From CAKZQX01 sp034436755 (GTDB lineage Bacteria > Chloroflexota > Chloroflexia > Chloroflexales > Chloroflexaceae), in NCBI GenBank assembly GCA_034436755.1, contig DAOTVB010000030.1:1-64000 (forward strand): a stretch of 64,000 nt of DNA, given 5' to 3'. Below are positions 43,287 to 52,000 of this stretch, piece after piece (within the stretch, counting starts at the first letter, position 1; the number at the start of each line of letters is the position of its first letter). The notes beneath the pieces were generated by a model. The model saw nothing but the letters and a program-made list of their open reading frames with translations, searched no databases and was not told the DNA's origin. Position numbers and translations under genes: made by a program.

Positions 43287-45965
43287 TCATAGGTTTTGCG
43301 CTTCCGGCTTGCCGTGATAAATCACTTCCTTCCAGACTGCGGTCACATTATCCGCAAAGATAACAATCAGGTCTTTGGGTTGCCCCTGGTCAAGCGCATA
43401 GCGTACCGCTTCCTGCTCATTAAGAACGGTGGTAATGCGCTCGGCCGGCATCCCGGCCGCCTGCGCGGACTCCTGCAGCATGCCGGCAACTTCACCTGCG
43501 GCCCGCCCGCGCCGGTCATCATCCTCTTTCACGATCATGCAGTCAAACATTCCGGCCATGGTTGTGCCCGCCTGGCAAATATCTTCGTCGCGCCGGTCGC
43601 CAGGTGCGCCGACCACGCCGATCAGCCGGTTGTGGTTCGGGCGCATGCTTTGCAGCATATCACGCATAGCGGCAAAGGCGGCGGGGTTGTGTCCATAGTC
43701 CACAATGACGCGGAAGGGATGCTCATCAAAGACATTCAGCCGCCCCGGCGACTGGTAGAAGGTCGGCGAGAAGGTGCGCAACCCCTGCTTGATATTCTCG
43801 ATGCTCACGCCCCGCGCATAGGCTATCGCCGTCGCCGCCAGCGCGTTGGCAACATTATGCCGCGCCCGCCCTTCGAGGGTCGCGGGGATGAGATGCGTCC
43901 AGAGCAGGGGAATATACTGCTCGGCATCATAGATCGCTATCATCTCACCATGCACGCCCGACTGGAGCACCACGGCGGTACCGTCCTGCTCGATATGGGA
44001 TTTCAGGATCGCGTTGCTCTCCTGGTCGCCCTGCATACTCCAGTAGACAATCCGGCCCTTTGCACGCTGCGCCATTCCCACCACCAGCGGATCATCGGCA
44101 TTGAGCACGCTGGTACCGTCATCGCGGACAATCTCAACTACCAGCGATTTGACTTCTGCCAGTTGTTCCACCGTGTCGATGCCATACAGCCCCAGATGAT
44201 CATTGCTGATGTTGAGCCCCGCGCCAACATCGCAGCGATCAAAGCCGATACCCTCGCGCAATATCCCGCCGCGCGCCGTCTCCAGTACCGCCGCGTCAAC
44301 GGTCGGGTCTTTCAGCACCATGCGTGCGCTCCAGGGGCCGGTCATATCCCCCTTGAGATAGAGCTGTCCGTCGATGTAAATGCCGTCGGTGGTGGTCAAA
44401 CCCACCCGCTCGCCATGCATCTTCAGAATATGCGCCACCATGCGCGCCGTGGTAGTCTTGCCGTTGGTGCCGGTGATCGAGATAATCGGAATGCGGGCGG
44501 GTGCGCGCGGCGGAAAGAGCATCTGAATAACTGGTTTGGCAACATTGCGTGGCTTGCCCTCACTCGGCTGAAGATGCATGCGGAAGCCGGGCCCGGCGTT
44601 AACCTCGACGATGCCGCCCCCAACCTCGCGTAGCGGCTGGCGAATATCCGGGGTGATAATATCGACACCGGCGACATCCAGGCCAATCACCATCGCCGCC
44701 CGCCGGGCAATCTCGCGCGTCTCGTAGTGAATCTCGGTGGTGCGGTCAATGGCGGTACCGCCGGTCGAGAGGTTGGCCGTACTGCTAAGGAAGAAGATTT
44801 CGCCCGGCGCCAGCACCGTTTCCAGCGTGTATCCGGCACGCTCCAGCAGCACCTTCGTCTGATGGGAGATCGTGATCCGGGTCAACACCTTCTCATGTCC
44901 AAATCCCCGCCGGGGATCACGGTTGACCTCCTCCACCAGTTCAGCGATGGTCTGCTTACCGTTGCCCACCACATGCGCCGGGACGCGCTCGGACACGGCG
45001 ACTACCCGGTTGTTGATCACCAGCACACGATAGTCTTTGCCCGGCAGAAAGGTCTCGATCAATACCCGGCGGTTATACTCGGCGGCAATCTCGTAGCCCC
45101 AGCGAATCTCGTCCAGGCTGTTCAGGTTGAGCGAGACGCCGCGCCCGTGACTCACATCCAGGGGTTTCGCTACCAGCGGAAAGCCTAATTGCTCGGCCGC
45201 CACCAGCGCTGCATCGATGCTCTGCACCAGCCGCTGGCGGGGGGTGGGGATGCCGACATCATCCAGCAGCCGGATAGTCAGTTCTTTATCGCTGGCCGTC
45301 TCCACCGCAAGGCTGCTCGTGCGGCTGGTGACGCTGGCACGAATGCGCTTCTGGTACTTGCCATAGCCCAGTTGCACCAGGCTGGATTCGTCCAGCCGGA
45401 TTGCCGGAATATCGCGCCGCTGTGCCTCCTCTACCAGGGCCGCCGTTGTCGGCCCCAGGACCATATCCTGCGCCCGGGCAATCAGTGCATCACGCTCGCG
45501 GATGAAGTCAAACGCGGCCCGCTCCGCCTCGGGCATGGCGCTAGGCAGTTCCGGCGGGAAGAGACTGCGCACCAGTTGCAGCGCCAGTTCGCCGGCCTCC
45601 AGGCCCACACGCTCTTCCAGATAGCTGTAGACCACATAGTAGACCCCCGGCTGGTTGGGAACCGAGCGGGTCTTCCCGCGTGAAACCGGCGTGCCCGCCA
45701 GGCATTGCAACTCGATGGCGATATGCTCGACGATATGGCCCATCCAGGTGCCCTCCTGCAAGCGCCGGATGAAGCCACCCGCCTCGCCATAGGAACAGCC
45801 ATGCTCATCCAGGGTAGGAATCAACGCAACCAGCCGGTCGGTAAAGCCGGGCAACTTACTGGATGGGTACTCTTCTAACTCCTCCAGATCGAGCATTATC
45901 CGAATCATCGGACCATAGCCATAGAGATTAGGACCACGATAGACACGCGTCTCAAGCACCTGCAT
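43287..45965 (-). CDS. cphA: Cyanophycin synthetase
   Basis: An 892-aa enzyme polymerising aspartate and arginine into cyanophycin granules. Residues 1-160 form the N-terminal domain (TWMGHIVEHIAIELQCLAG). Residues ~165-480 are the ATP-grasp domain adding Asp (KELTIRLLDDVGIPTPRQRLV, VAKPLDVSHGRGVSLNL, LVINNRVVAVSERVPAHVVG, DIRQPL..VEVNAGPGFRMH). Residues ~490-890 are the Mur-ligase-like domain adding Arg (ISITGTNGKTTTARMVAHIL, GHNPAAFAAM, GDRRDEDI). Length and motif order match CphA1. GGAGGAAG precedes ATG 45965. Cyanophycinase lies 97 bases upstream in the same operon. Confidence 0.98.
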   Translation of the reverse strand: MQVLETRVYRGPNLYGYGPMIRIMLDLEELEEYPSSKLPGFTDRLVALIPTLDEHGCSYGEAGGFIRRLQEGTWMGHIVEHIAIELQCLAGTPVSRGKTRSVPNQPGVYYVVYSYLEERVGLEAGELALQLVRSLFPPELPSAMPEAERAAFDFIRERDALIARAQDMVLGPTTAALVEEAQRRDIPAIRLDESSLVQLGYGKYQKRIRASVTSRTSSLAVETASDKELTIRLLDDVGIPTPRQRLVQSIDAALVAAEQLGFPLVAKPLDVSHGRGVSLNLNSLDEIRWGYEIAAEYNRRVLIETFLPGKDYRVLVINNRVVAVSERVPAHVVGNGKQTIAELVEEVNRDPRRGFGHEKVLTRITISHQTKVLLERAGYTLETVLAPGEIFFLSSTANLSTGGTAIDRTTEIHYETREIARRAAMVIGLDVAGVDIITPDIRQPLREVGGGIVEVNAGPGFRMHLQPSEGKPRNVAKPVIQMLFPPRAPARIPIISITGTNGKTTTARMVAHILKMHGERVGLTTTDGIYIDGQLYLKGDMTGPWSARMVLKDPTVDAAVLETARGGILREGIGFDRCDVGAGLNISNDHLGLYGIDTVEQLAEVKSLVVEIVRDDGTSVLNADDPLVVGMAQRAKGRIVYWSMQGDQESNAILKSHIEQDGTAVVLQSGVHGEMIAIYDAEQYIPLLWTHLIPATLEGRARHNVANALAATAIAYARGVSIENIKQGLRTFSPTFYQSPGRLNVFDEHPFRVIVDYGHNPAAFAAMRDMLQSMRPNHNRLIGVVGAPGDRRDEDICQAGTTMAGMFDCMIVKEDDDRRGRAAGEVAGMLQESAQAAGMPAERITTVLNEQEAVRYALDQGQPKDLIVIFADNVTAVWKEVIYHGKPEAQNL

Positions 45966-46062
45966 AACTTCAACTTCCTCCAGGGAACCGGGGATCGTAG
46001 CGGACCATAGCGCTGGTGCAGGCTGGCCCTGTGCCCCGTAACCGGTAATCTGTTACCTGCAC

Positions 46063-46920
46063 CTAAATTCCTTCACCGCCGATCCCTTCCGTTTCCGGGG
46101 GAATGGGCAGTGGTATTGTCGGCAACCAGGGTATCCGCGAGTTGATGTTGTAGTGGTAGCCACTGGACAGTACATGCAGGCGCATACCAAAAATCGTCAG
46201 CGGTGCATTTTCGGGAACGCGATGGATGTCGGTATAGGTCATATCGGTACCATCGACCACCATCACCGAGCCCCGCCCCAGCACTGTCAGTAAACCCTGG
46301 GCATTTATCTCAATCGCGGTATCCTCATCGAGCCCCACCCCCAGCAGATCGGGGTTATGGGCCACCGCAGTCATCAGGCGGCCGGCACGACCACGCGCCC
46401 CAAAGTGCTGGTCGATCACCACACCGCTAATCAGACCCAGACCGGGGGCAAACTGCATCATTGATTTGCGTGGAGGAATACCACTGGCACCGTAGGCCAT
46501 CATATGCTCGGCCGCGGCTGACGCGCCCGCGCTGGTGCCGCCGACAACACACCCGGCCAGATGGCGCTGGCGGATACGCTGTGCAACCGGGGTGCCCCCC
46601 AGGACGGCCGTAAGCTTGAGCTGATCGCCACCGGTGATGAAGATACCACTGGCCTCATCGAGTTGATGGAGCGGTTCGATCCGCTGGGCATGCACGCGAT
46701 CATGCACCGGCAACAGATCAACGTGGGCAACATCAAGCGCCGTAAACAGGGCCATGTAGCGCTGCCCGACCAACTCTTGAAATGACGAAGCGGTAGCCAC
46801 GACAGTGATCCGCGCCTGTTTTCCACCCGCAAGCTGGGCAAAACGGCTAAGAATAGTCCGGCTACCGACCTTATCTTCTGCACCGCCAATTAGCAGTAAT
46901 GGGCCACGCTCAACCTCCAC
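46063..46920 (-). CDS. cphB: Cyanophycinase
   Basis: A 285-aa peptidase of family S51 that releases beta-Asp-Arg dipeptides from cyanophycin. GPLLLIGGAEDK, GIFITGGDQLKL, CVVGGTSAGASAAAEHMM (nucleophile Ser) and VVIDQHFGARGRAGRL are intact. It starts at GTG 46918-46920, 17 bases after the selenoprotein stop, with AGGGGG further upstream. A ~25-residue C-terminal tail (PLPIPPETEG) looks lineage-specific. The operon order is selenoprotein, cphB, cphA. Confidence 0.97.
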   Translation of the reverse strand: MEVERGPLLLIGGAEDKVGSRTILSRFAQLAGGKQARITVVATASSFQELVGQRYMALFTALDVAHVDLLPVHDRVHAQRIEPLHQLDEASGIFITGGDQLKLTAVLGGTPVAQRIRQRHLAGCVVGGTSAGASAAAEHMMAYGASGIPPRKSMMQFAPGLGLISGVVIDQHFGARGRAGRLMTAVAHNPDLLGVGLDEDTAIEINAQGLLTVLGRGSVMVVDGTDMTYTDIHRVPENAPLTIFGMRLHVLSSGYHYNINSRIPWLPTIPLPIPPETEGIGGEGI

Positions 46921-46937
46921 CGATGAATCCGCGCCCC

Positions 46938-47768
46938 CTATTCCACAGCATCAATAACTCGTTGAAACACTTCAAATGGTTGAAACCCGACCAGGCGTTG
47001 ACCATTAATTTCAAACACCGGCTGCATGGTAATTCCCCGCGCCCGCTGTTCCGCATCCAGTGCCTGCACCAGCGCCTGCATTTCACCGGCATCCATACAG
47101 GCATTAAACGCCGGCATATCCAGTTGCAACTCGGCGGCATACTGCCCCATCAGATCGCGCAGTGCCGCACCCTCAACCCCCCAGAGGGCATCCTGCCGTT
47201 CAAAGAGCAACTGATGCATCGGCCGGAACTGGTCCTGCTGCGCCGCACAAAACGCCGCCTCGGACGTGCGCAACGAGCGCTCGCCATGGTTTAGCACCGG
47301 CCGAAAGACCAGCCGGACCCGACCGGGCCGCACATAGTTCTCGATAATATCCGGTTCGACCGCTAACACGTAGCGGCGGCAGACCGGTCAAAGGAAGTCA
47401 CTATAGTCGATCATCTCCACATCGGCATCGGCGGCCCCCAGTGCGGGCGCACCCGCCTCGGTGAAGCCCTGCGGCATACCATCGTAGGTGCTGACCACTT
47501 CCGTTGCCGTTGGTATTACCACCGTTGCCGTGGGCGGAATGTCCGTTGGTATTGCCACCGTTGCCGTGGCCGGCACAGCGGTGTCGGTGGCCGGCACAAC
47601 AGTGTCGGTGGGCACGCGGGCGATGGTCGCCGTTGCGACAGCCGTTGCATCAATGGCACTGGTCGGGGTGGGCGCAACCGCTACCGGTTCGGCGGGAGCA
47701 CAGGCCACCAGCAGGAGCAGCAGCACCAGGATGCTCTGTCGTACATAGACAACGAAATCGTTATGCAA
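46938..47768 (-). CDS. DsbA-like thioredoxin-fold lipoprotein with in-frame TGA at the CxxC site (likely selenoprotein)
   Basis: TTG 47768 gives a 276-residue product with GGAAGGA upstream. It has a lipobox (LLLLLVACAP), a Thr/Pro-rich linker (~30-100) and a DsbA/thioredoxin-4-like domain: VEMIDYSDFL-(TGA)-PVCRRYVLAVEPDIIENY...FRPVLNHGERSLRTSEAAFCAAQQDQFRPMHQLLFE...ITMQPVFEINGQRLVGFQPFEVFQ. In the family the site reads C-P-x-C; here codon 127 is TGA (47388-47390) and codon 130 is Cys, with the frame open before and after. A SECIS-like hairpin follows the TGA at once. I infer Sec-Pro-Val-Cys. A TGC-to-TGA mutation is the alternative. It would act in extracytoplasmic thiol-disulfide exchange. 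It precedes cphB. Confidence 0.72.
47351..47390 (-). promoter_or_regulatory. SECIS-like hairpin following the in-frame TGA
   Basis: Read on the minus strand, TGA (47390-47388) is followed directly by a lower stem CCGGT/ACCGG (47387-47383 with 47355-47351), an internal loop, and an upper stem CCGCTA/TAGCGG (47376-47371 with 47365-47360) closing the 5-base loop CGTGT. A G-T in the apical loop and this position match bacterial SECIS elements. The fold is read by eye. Confidence 0.55.
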
Positions 47769-47890
47769 TCTACCGAATCCTTCCGCATTATAACCTGTAA
47801 CCACTCGCCGGATCGCAACCAATTCACTGGTCTACTCCGGCTCTCAAGTGTAGCCTTTTTCGCCAGAGACCGCCGCACCGGGACGGGCGG

Positions 47891-47912
47891 GGGACGCGCT
47901 TCTGCGCGTCCC
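47891..47912. repeat. Short palindromic GGGACGCGC/GCGCGTCCC repeat
   Basis: A 9-bp perfect hairpin with TTCT loop, related to sequences at 37831-37860 and 60593-60612. Confidence 0.6.
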
Positions 47913-47938
47913 TACCACAAAAAGCCTGCCCCTGAGCG

Positions 47939-49750
47939 CTACTCCGGTGGCACGCATGGCGGCGGCGCGGTCAGCCAGGGCTCGTAAGCAATATTATCAC
48001 CAACCGAGTCACCGCGCCCCAGCGGGTTAAACTGCGGGTCATACGGCCCGGTGGGATCACCCCACCAGTTGTTGGTCATATCCAGTTCAACCTCACTTGT
48101 CGCGCCACGCCCAATTCCAAACTCCAGGTAAATCGGGATAATCGGTGGCGTGTGGTTGTCAATGAAGTTATCCGTTACGCTCAACCGGGGCAAACCGGGC
48201 ACCTGTTCCGTCTGCGTACGAATACTCAGCCCCAGGTTGCCCCCTACCAGGGTGTTACACGCAACCGTACCGTAGAGGGAACCATTGGTTGACAACAGGA
48301 GATTACTCCCCAGTTCATTCCCCCGGATCATATTGGACTGAATATCCAGATTGAGTACATCCAGCGTGCTGGCGCTGCTGAGGCGCACAACCGGCGCGCC
48401 CTCACTCTGGCGATTGCCGCCGATGCGATTGCCGATCATCGTCACAAAATTGCCACCCGTATAAACCGCATCAACCGCTGCGCCGTAGGGTAGATCATTG
48501 CCGGCAATCTGGCTCTCGCGCACCTCAAGTTTACTATCGGTGACGAGTATAGTACCACCATTATCATAAATCTGCGACTGCCGGATCGCCAGTTCGCTGT
48601 TGCGCTCACTGGTCAGCAGCGTACCACCGGCCCCCCCGCCGGTTAACTCGGTATGTTCCAGCACAATGGTGCTGTTGGGGCGACCAAAGATCGCTTCCCA
48701 GCGGGCACCGGTATCCGACACGAAGCGGATAGGCTGGCCCGGCGCACCCAGCGCCAGCAGTCGCGCACCGTCAACAAAGATTGCGACACCGACACCCAGG
48801 CGTATTTCTACCCCTGGCTCAATAATCAGGGTTGAACCGGGGGCCAGTTGGACATCACGCGATAAGATAACCGGACTCTGGGCACTTGACCAGCGGATCT
48901 CGCCGGTCAGTACATCGACCGGGATCGGCGTGGGCAGCGGCGTAACCTGTACCACCGGGGCACCTGGTTCACCAGGCACAACCGGCTGACCGGGGACAAC
49001 TGGAGTAGCACCATCTACGGGTTGGCCGGTTGGCTCCGTCACCGGCGGCCCCCCGGGGTCTTCCGGTTGTACAGGTGCGGGCTGAGCCGGGTCCGGCTCC
49101 TCACTCAGATCTTGCGTTGCGGTCGGGCGCGGCGGCGGCGGCGGTGGTGATGTTGGGCGCGGCGGCGATGTCGGTTGCGGTGGTGGTGATGTTGGCTGTG
49201 GTGCGGGATAGCCTGCGTCCGGTGTGGGCGTTGCTGTTGGTCGGGGTGTTGGCGTCGTTCGTACGGGTGCAAAAGTTGGCAGTGTCGTACCATCACCCTC
49301 GGGCGTGGCGTCCTCTGCATCGGGCGTCTGGCCGGGAGCGGGGTAGCCGGTCTCCTCCTCCGGTGCCGGGCCCTCTGGCGATGGATATGGATCCTCCCCG
49401 GTCCCGGTTGGACTGGGCGTTCCTGGTCCAACGATACCGGGGGTACCGGTTGTGGTCATCTGGGTAGTCGCCGTTATCGCTATGGCGGTCTTTATTCCAG
49501 CCGTTTCCGCCAGAGCCGTTTCGGCCACAACCGTTTCCGCCACCTGTTGCGCAACCTGTTCTTCATCCTCAACCGGGAATAGGAACGTCAGAATCACGGC
49601 CAGGATAAGAAAAGCCAGCGCTCCCAGCAGCACCAGCATATCGCGGCTAATACGGAGTGAGCCGATCCGTATTGCGCGGTCGTCCTGATCTTGATCAAGC
49701 TCATCGTCGTCGAGATCCAGATCTTGCAAATCGTCATCGTCTTGTCGCAA
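47939..49750 (-). CDS. Membrane-anchored parallel beta-helix protein
   Basis: A 603-aa protein. A very acidic N-terminus (MRQDDDDLQDLDLDDDELDQD) precedes one TM helix (MLVLLGALAFLILAVILTFLF), then a ~220-residue Thr/Pro-rich linker. The last ~310 residues form a right-handed beta-helix: LTGEIRWSSAQSPVILSRDVQLAPGSTLIIEPGVEIRLG, repeated N-x-I-x-G-N turns, and the terminal NNWWGDPTGPYDPQFNPLGRGDSVGDNIAYEPWL. This is typical of polysaccharide-associated surface proteins. No catalytic residues are clear. The gene is transcribed toward the DsbA-like gene and may have its own promoter. Confidence 0.85.
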   Translation of the reverse strand: MRQDDDDLQDLDLDDDELDQDQDDRAIRIGSLRISRDMLVLLGALAFLILAVILTFLFPVEDEEQVAQQVAETVVAETALAETAGIKTAIAITATTQMTTTGTPGIVGPGTPSPTGTGEDPYPSPEGPAPEEETGYPAPGQTPDAEDATPEGDGTTLPTFAPVRTTPTPRPTATPTPDAGYPAPQPTSPPPQPTSPPRPTSPPPPPPRPTATQDLSEEPDPAQPAPVQPEDPGGPPVTEPTGQPVDGATPVVPGQPVVPGEPGAPVVQVTPLPTPIPVDVLTGEIRWSSAQSPVILSRDVQLAPGSTLIIEPGVEIRLGVGVAIFVDGARLLALGAPGQPIRFVSDTGARWEAIFGRPNSTIVLEHTELTGGGAGGTLLTSERNSELAIRQSQIYDNGGTILVTDSKLEVRESQIAGNDLPYGAAVDAVYTGGNFVTMIGNRIGGNRQSEGAPVVRLSSASTLDVLNLDIQSNMIRGNELGSNLLLSTNGSLYGTVACNTLVGGNLGLSIRTQTEQVPGLPRLSVTDNFIDNHTPPIIPIYLEFGIGRGATSEVELDMTNNWWGDPTGPYDPQFNPLGRGDSVGDNIAYEPWLTAPPPCVPPE

Positions 49751-49867
49751 GGCGTGCTCCTTCGACGTGATAACTGTTGTAATAACCGTTCACAGTGCGT
49801 CTTATCATAAAGGCAGAGCGGCGGGAATGCAAGCGTCCGGGCCGAATGTATGCAAATTGTCATTTCG

Positions 49868-50023
49868 GTTACAGGAGTTACGTGGTCGTTGACCCGACAG
49901 GAGATTCCGCCTCCGGCAGGGTGAAAAACGCTCAAAATGCACCATGCTGCCGCAGGCAAATCGGGCTTCCATCCGGGTGAATGTCCAGTTTGTGTCCTCA
50001 CCACGTAACTCCGGTCAGTTACA
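49868..50023. repeat. Palindromic element, copy F (hairpin deleted)
   Basis: Has the TTACGTGGTC-type ends, CGCCTCCGGCAGGG and ACCATGCTGCCGCAGGC blocks, but the central hairpin is missing. Adjacent to copy G. Confidence 0.75.
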
Positions 50024-50062
50024 CGAATTACGCGGTGCGCGTTCAAATCAGGCAGTTGCCGA

Positions 50063-50285
50063 ATGACAGAACTTACGCGGTGGTTCATCAAACCGGGCGT
50101 TTCACCCGATGAACGGCAGAATCGCCTGCGGCAGCATGGTACTGTTTTTATCTTTTGCACAAAAATGTTGCACAACGTGCAACATTTTTGTGCAAAAGAA
50201 GGGAATTTTCCGCCCTGCCGGAGGCGAATCGGGGCGTTCATCCAGATGAACATCTGATTTGGAACCGACCGCGTAACTCCCGTGA
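50063..50285. repeat. Palindromic element, copy G
   Basis: Central hairpin with a perfect 23-bp stem (50151-50173 with 50177-50199, loop AAC). The flanks match copy C almost base for base (CATCCAGATGAACATCTG and ACCGACCGCGTAACTCC), but the stem has changed from TTCACAAAAATTTTGCAC to a TTGCACAAAAATGTTGCAC form, in both arms. Confidence 0.9.
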
Positions 50286-50401
50286 ATGAATGGCATTAAA
50301 AAATGATGAACGCTTCCCCCTGCCGCAGGCGCATACTGTTGCCGACGATGCACGCAATGCAGTTTTATCCAGTGTGTCTGATGCTGGCGGGAATACTACA
50401 C

Positions 50402-51058
50402 CTACGGGTTCAATGCCTCAGTTGTGCTGGTCACCAGGTAGATGACCCGCTCACCAATGTTGGTTGCTCGATCCGCAACCCGTTCCAACACATGCACGAC
50501 ATCCAGCATATCGATCACTGCCTCGATTTTTTTGGCATCGGCATGGGCGATGGCAATCAGTTCGCTGCGCAGGCGATCCTCCAGCATATCGACCCGCTCA
50601 TCATCAATACTGAGGCTGCGGGCCATGTCAGCATCCTGATACAGAAACGCATCCAGGCTGGTATGCAGCATTTTTTGCGATATTGTCGCCATCTCATACA
50701 GGGCCAGTGGTGGTGTCACGAGCATTGGTCGCCGGGTGGCCCGCCGAATGCGCCGGGCAATACCACAGGCATAGTCGCCGATACGTTCTAACTCGGTGGC
50801 GACCGCCACCACCGTCCCCAGCAACCGCAGATCGGTAGCGACCGGCTGTTGCAGCGCCATCAACCGATAGACCTCTTCCTCAACGGCATGTTGAGCATCG
50901 TCGATCCGGGCATCGTCGTGCAGAATCTGCGCGGCGGCAATGGTATCCCAGGTTTCAAGGCTTCGCACGGAACGATCCAGTGCATATTCGACCATACTGC
51001 CGAGACGCAGCAGATCATCGCGGAGCGAACCAATCTGGCGAGAAAAGCGTTCGCGCAT
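50402..51058 (-). CDS. phoU: Phosphate signalling protein PhoU
   Basis: A 218-aa all-helical protein with two PhoU repeats. Metal-binding E-x-x-x-D patterns are seen (MVEYALDRSVRSLE; ATELERIGDYACGIARR; VHVLERVADRATNIGERVIYLVT). It represses PhoR/PhoB-type signalling and PstSCAB when phosphate is plentiful. GAGGAGGAA precedes ATG 51058. No pst or pho genes adjoin, so it is an isolated copy. Confidence 0.96.
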   Translation of the reverse strand: MRERFSRQIGSLRDDLLRLGSMVEYALDRSVRSLETWDTIAAAQILHDDARIDDAQHAVEEEVYRLMALQQPVATDLRLLGTVVAVATELERIGDYACGIARRIRRATRRPMLVTPPLALYEMATISQKMLHTSLDAFLYQDADMARSLSIDDERVDMLEDRLRSELIAIAHADAKKIEAVIDMLDVVHVLERVADRATNIGERVIYLVTSTTEALNP

Positions 51059-51289
51059 GGCATTTCCTCCTCTTTGAGTACGAGCCTGCGGCTGTTACTT
51101 GCTAACAGGCAGCACCAGCTATTCCATGGATGCGTAGTATGTTAAAGAAACAGGATACCATAAACAGCCGGTTTTTGGTAGAGGTTTTCCGGCAATTTGC
51201 AAAACAGCGGTGGGAGTCTGGACCATGAACAACACGACATGAGCGAAACCCGCGAAACGACCAGTGCTGATATGTCTCAGGCGATCCTG

Positions 51290-51420
51290 CGTTTGGCGGG
51301 GGATATCGCCGCCGGCAGGGCGGAAGATTCCCGCAAAAGTGTACCTTGCTGCCGTAGACGAAGCGGGCTTCCATCGGGTGAAACGTTCGGGTTGCTTGTC
51401 AACCGCGTGGTCCTGGTATA
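51290..51420. repeat. Palindromic element, partial copy H
   Basis: GCCGCCGGCAGGGCGGAAGATTCC, then TACCTTGCTGCCGTAGACGAA, ATCGGGTGAAACGTTCGGG and CCGCGTGGTCCTG; no hairpin and only one clear end. The rest of 51059-51540 shows no gene. Confidence 0.65.
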
Positions 51421-51540
51421 GGTGAGCGGCAGTGTGGGCATCCTATGCCTAACCGGCGCTGTCATCAAACTGCAATGTGCAAATCCGGCTAGATCTGGTA
51501 TGATAGTGCTGGCAGAAGAAGTGCAACGAGAAGACGGAAC

Positions 51541-51571
51541 GACAGCCCCGGGCAGAATGTCCGGGGTTGTC
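51541..51571 (-). terminator. Hairpin just after the 121-aa gene
   Basis: An 11-bp stem (51541-51551 with 51561-51571, one G-T pair), located five bases past the stop of the minus-strand gene at 51577. T-rich sequence after it is weak. Confidence 0.65.
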
Positions 51572-51576
51572 GTGTT

Positions 51577-51942
51577 TCAGGCCAGTGCGCCGGGAAAACT
51601 CCAGATTGCCGGGCGCAACCGGCCAGAAGCCCGGTAGGTTGCCGTCAGGGTCAGCTCGTACGCTCCCGCAAACTGCGCCGACAGCGGAATTGTACCGCTG
51701 GTCAACTCCGCGCACACCGTCAGGCTGCCATGCGCACCATTCGCTGCCCGCAGATCAACAATAACATTGACCGGGCGCACCCCCGGCGTGTACGCCCAGA
51801 TGACATGGGCATACCAGAAGCCATCCTGGTAGATCGAGGCGACGCACGCCCGGCGCACACCGGCCGGCCGCAGCCGCAGGTAGGCCACCGCTGCCCCGGC
51901 CAGTCCTCCCGCTCCGTACAACAACATGTGTCGTAACTTCAT
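51577..51942 (-). CDS. Small protein with one N-terminal membrane segment, unknown
   Basis: A 121-aa protein with an N-terminal hydrophobic stretch (MLLYGAGGLAGAAVAYL) and a beta-rich body (VASIYQDGFWYAHVIWAYTPGVRPVNVIVDLRAANG...ELTLTATYRASGRLRPAIWSFPG). Composition and the following terminator support it as a real gene. No family is recognised. The frame starts at ATG 51942, with GGAGAA upstream. Confidence 0.6.
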   Translation of the reverse strand: MKLRHMLLYGAGGLAGAAVAYLRLRPAGVRRACVASIYQDGFWYAHVIWAYTPGVRPVNVIVDLRAANGAHGSLTVCAELTSGTIPLSAQFAGAYELTLTATYRASGRLRPAIWSFPGALA

Positions 51943-51948
51943 TGTTCT

Positions 51949-51981
51949 CCGTAGGCTGTAGGCTGTAGGCTGTAGGCTGTA
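51949..51981. repeat. Tandem TGTAGGC repeat
   Basis: Four to five copies of the 7-base unit GTAGGCT in tandem, between the 121-aa gene and the transglycosylase gene. Confidence 0.85.
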
Positions 51982-52000
51982 TCACGTCTCACGCTTCACG

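Noticed and set aside
43296..44633. A 445-aa plus-strand ORF inside cphA
   Set aside because: It is an antisense shadow of cyanophycin synthetase, whose motifs are complete on the minus strand.
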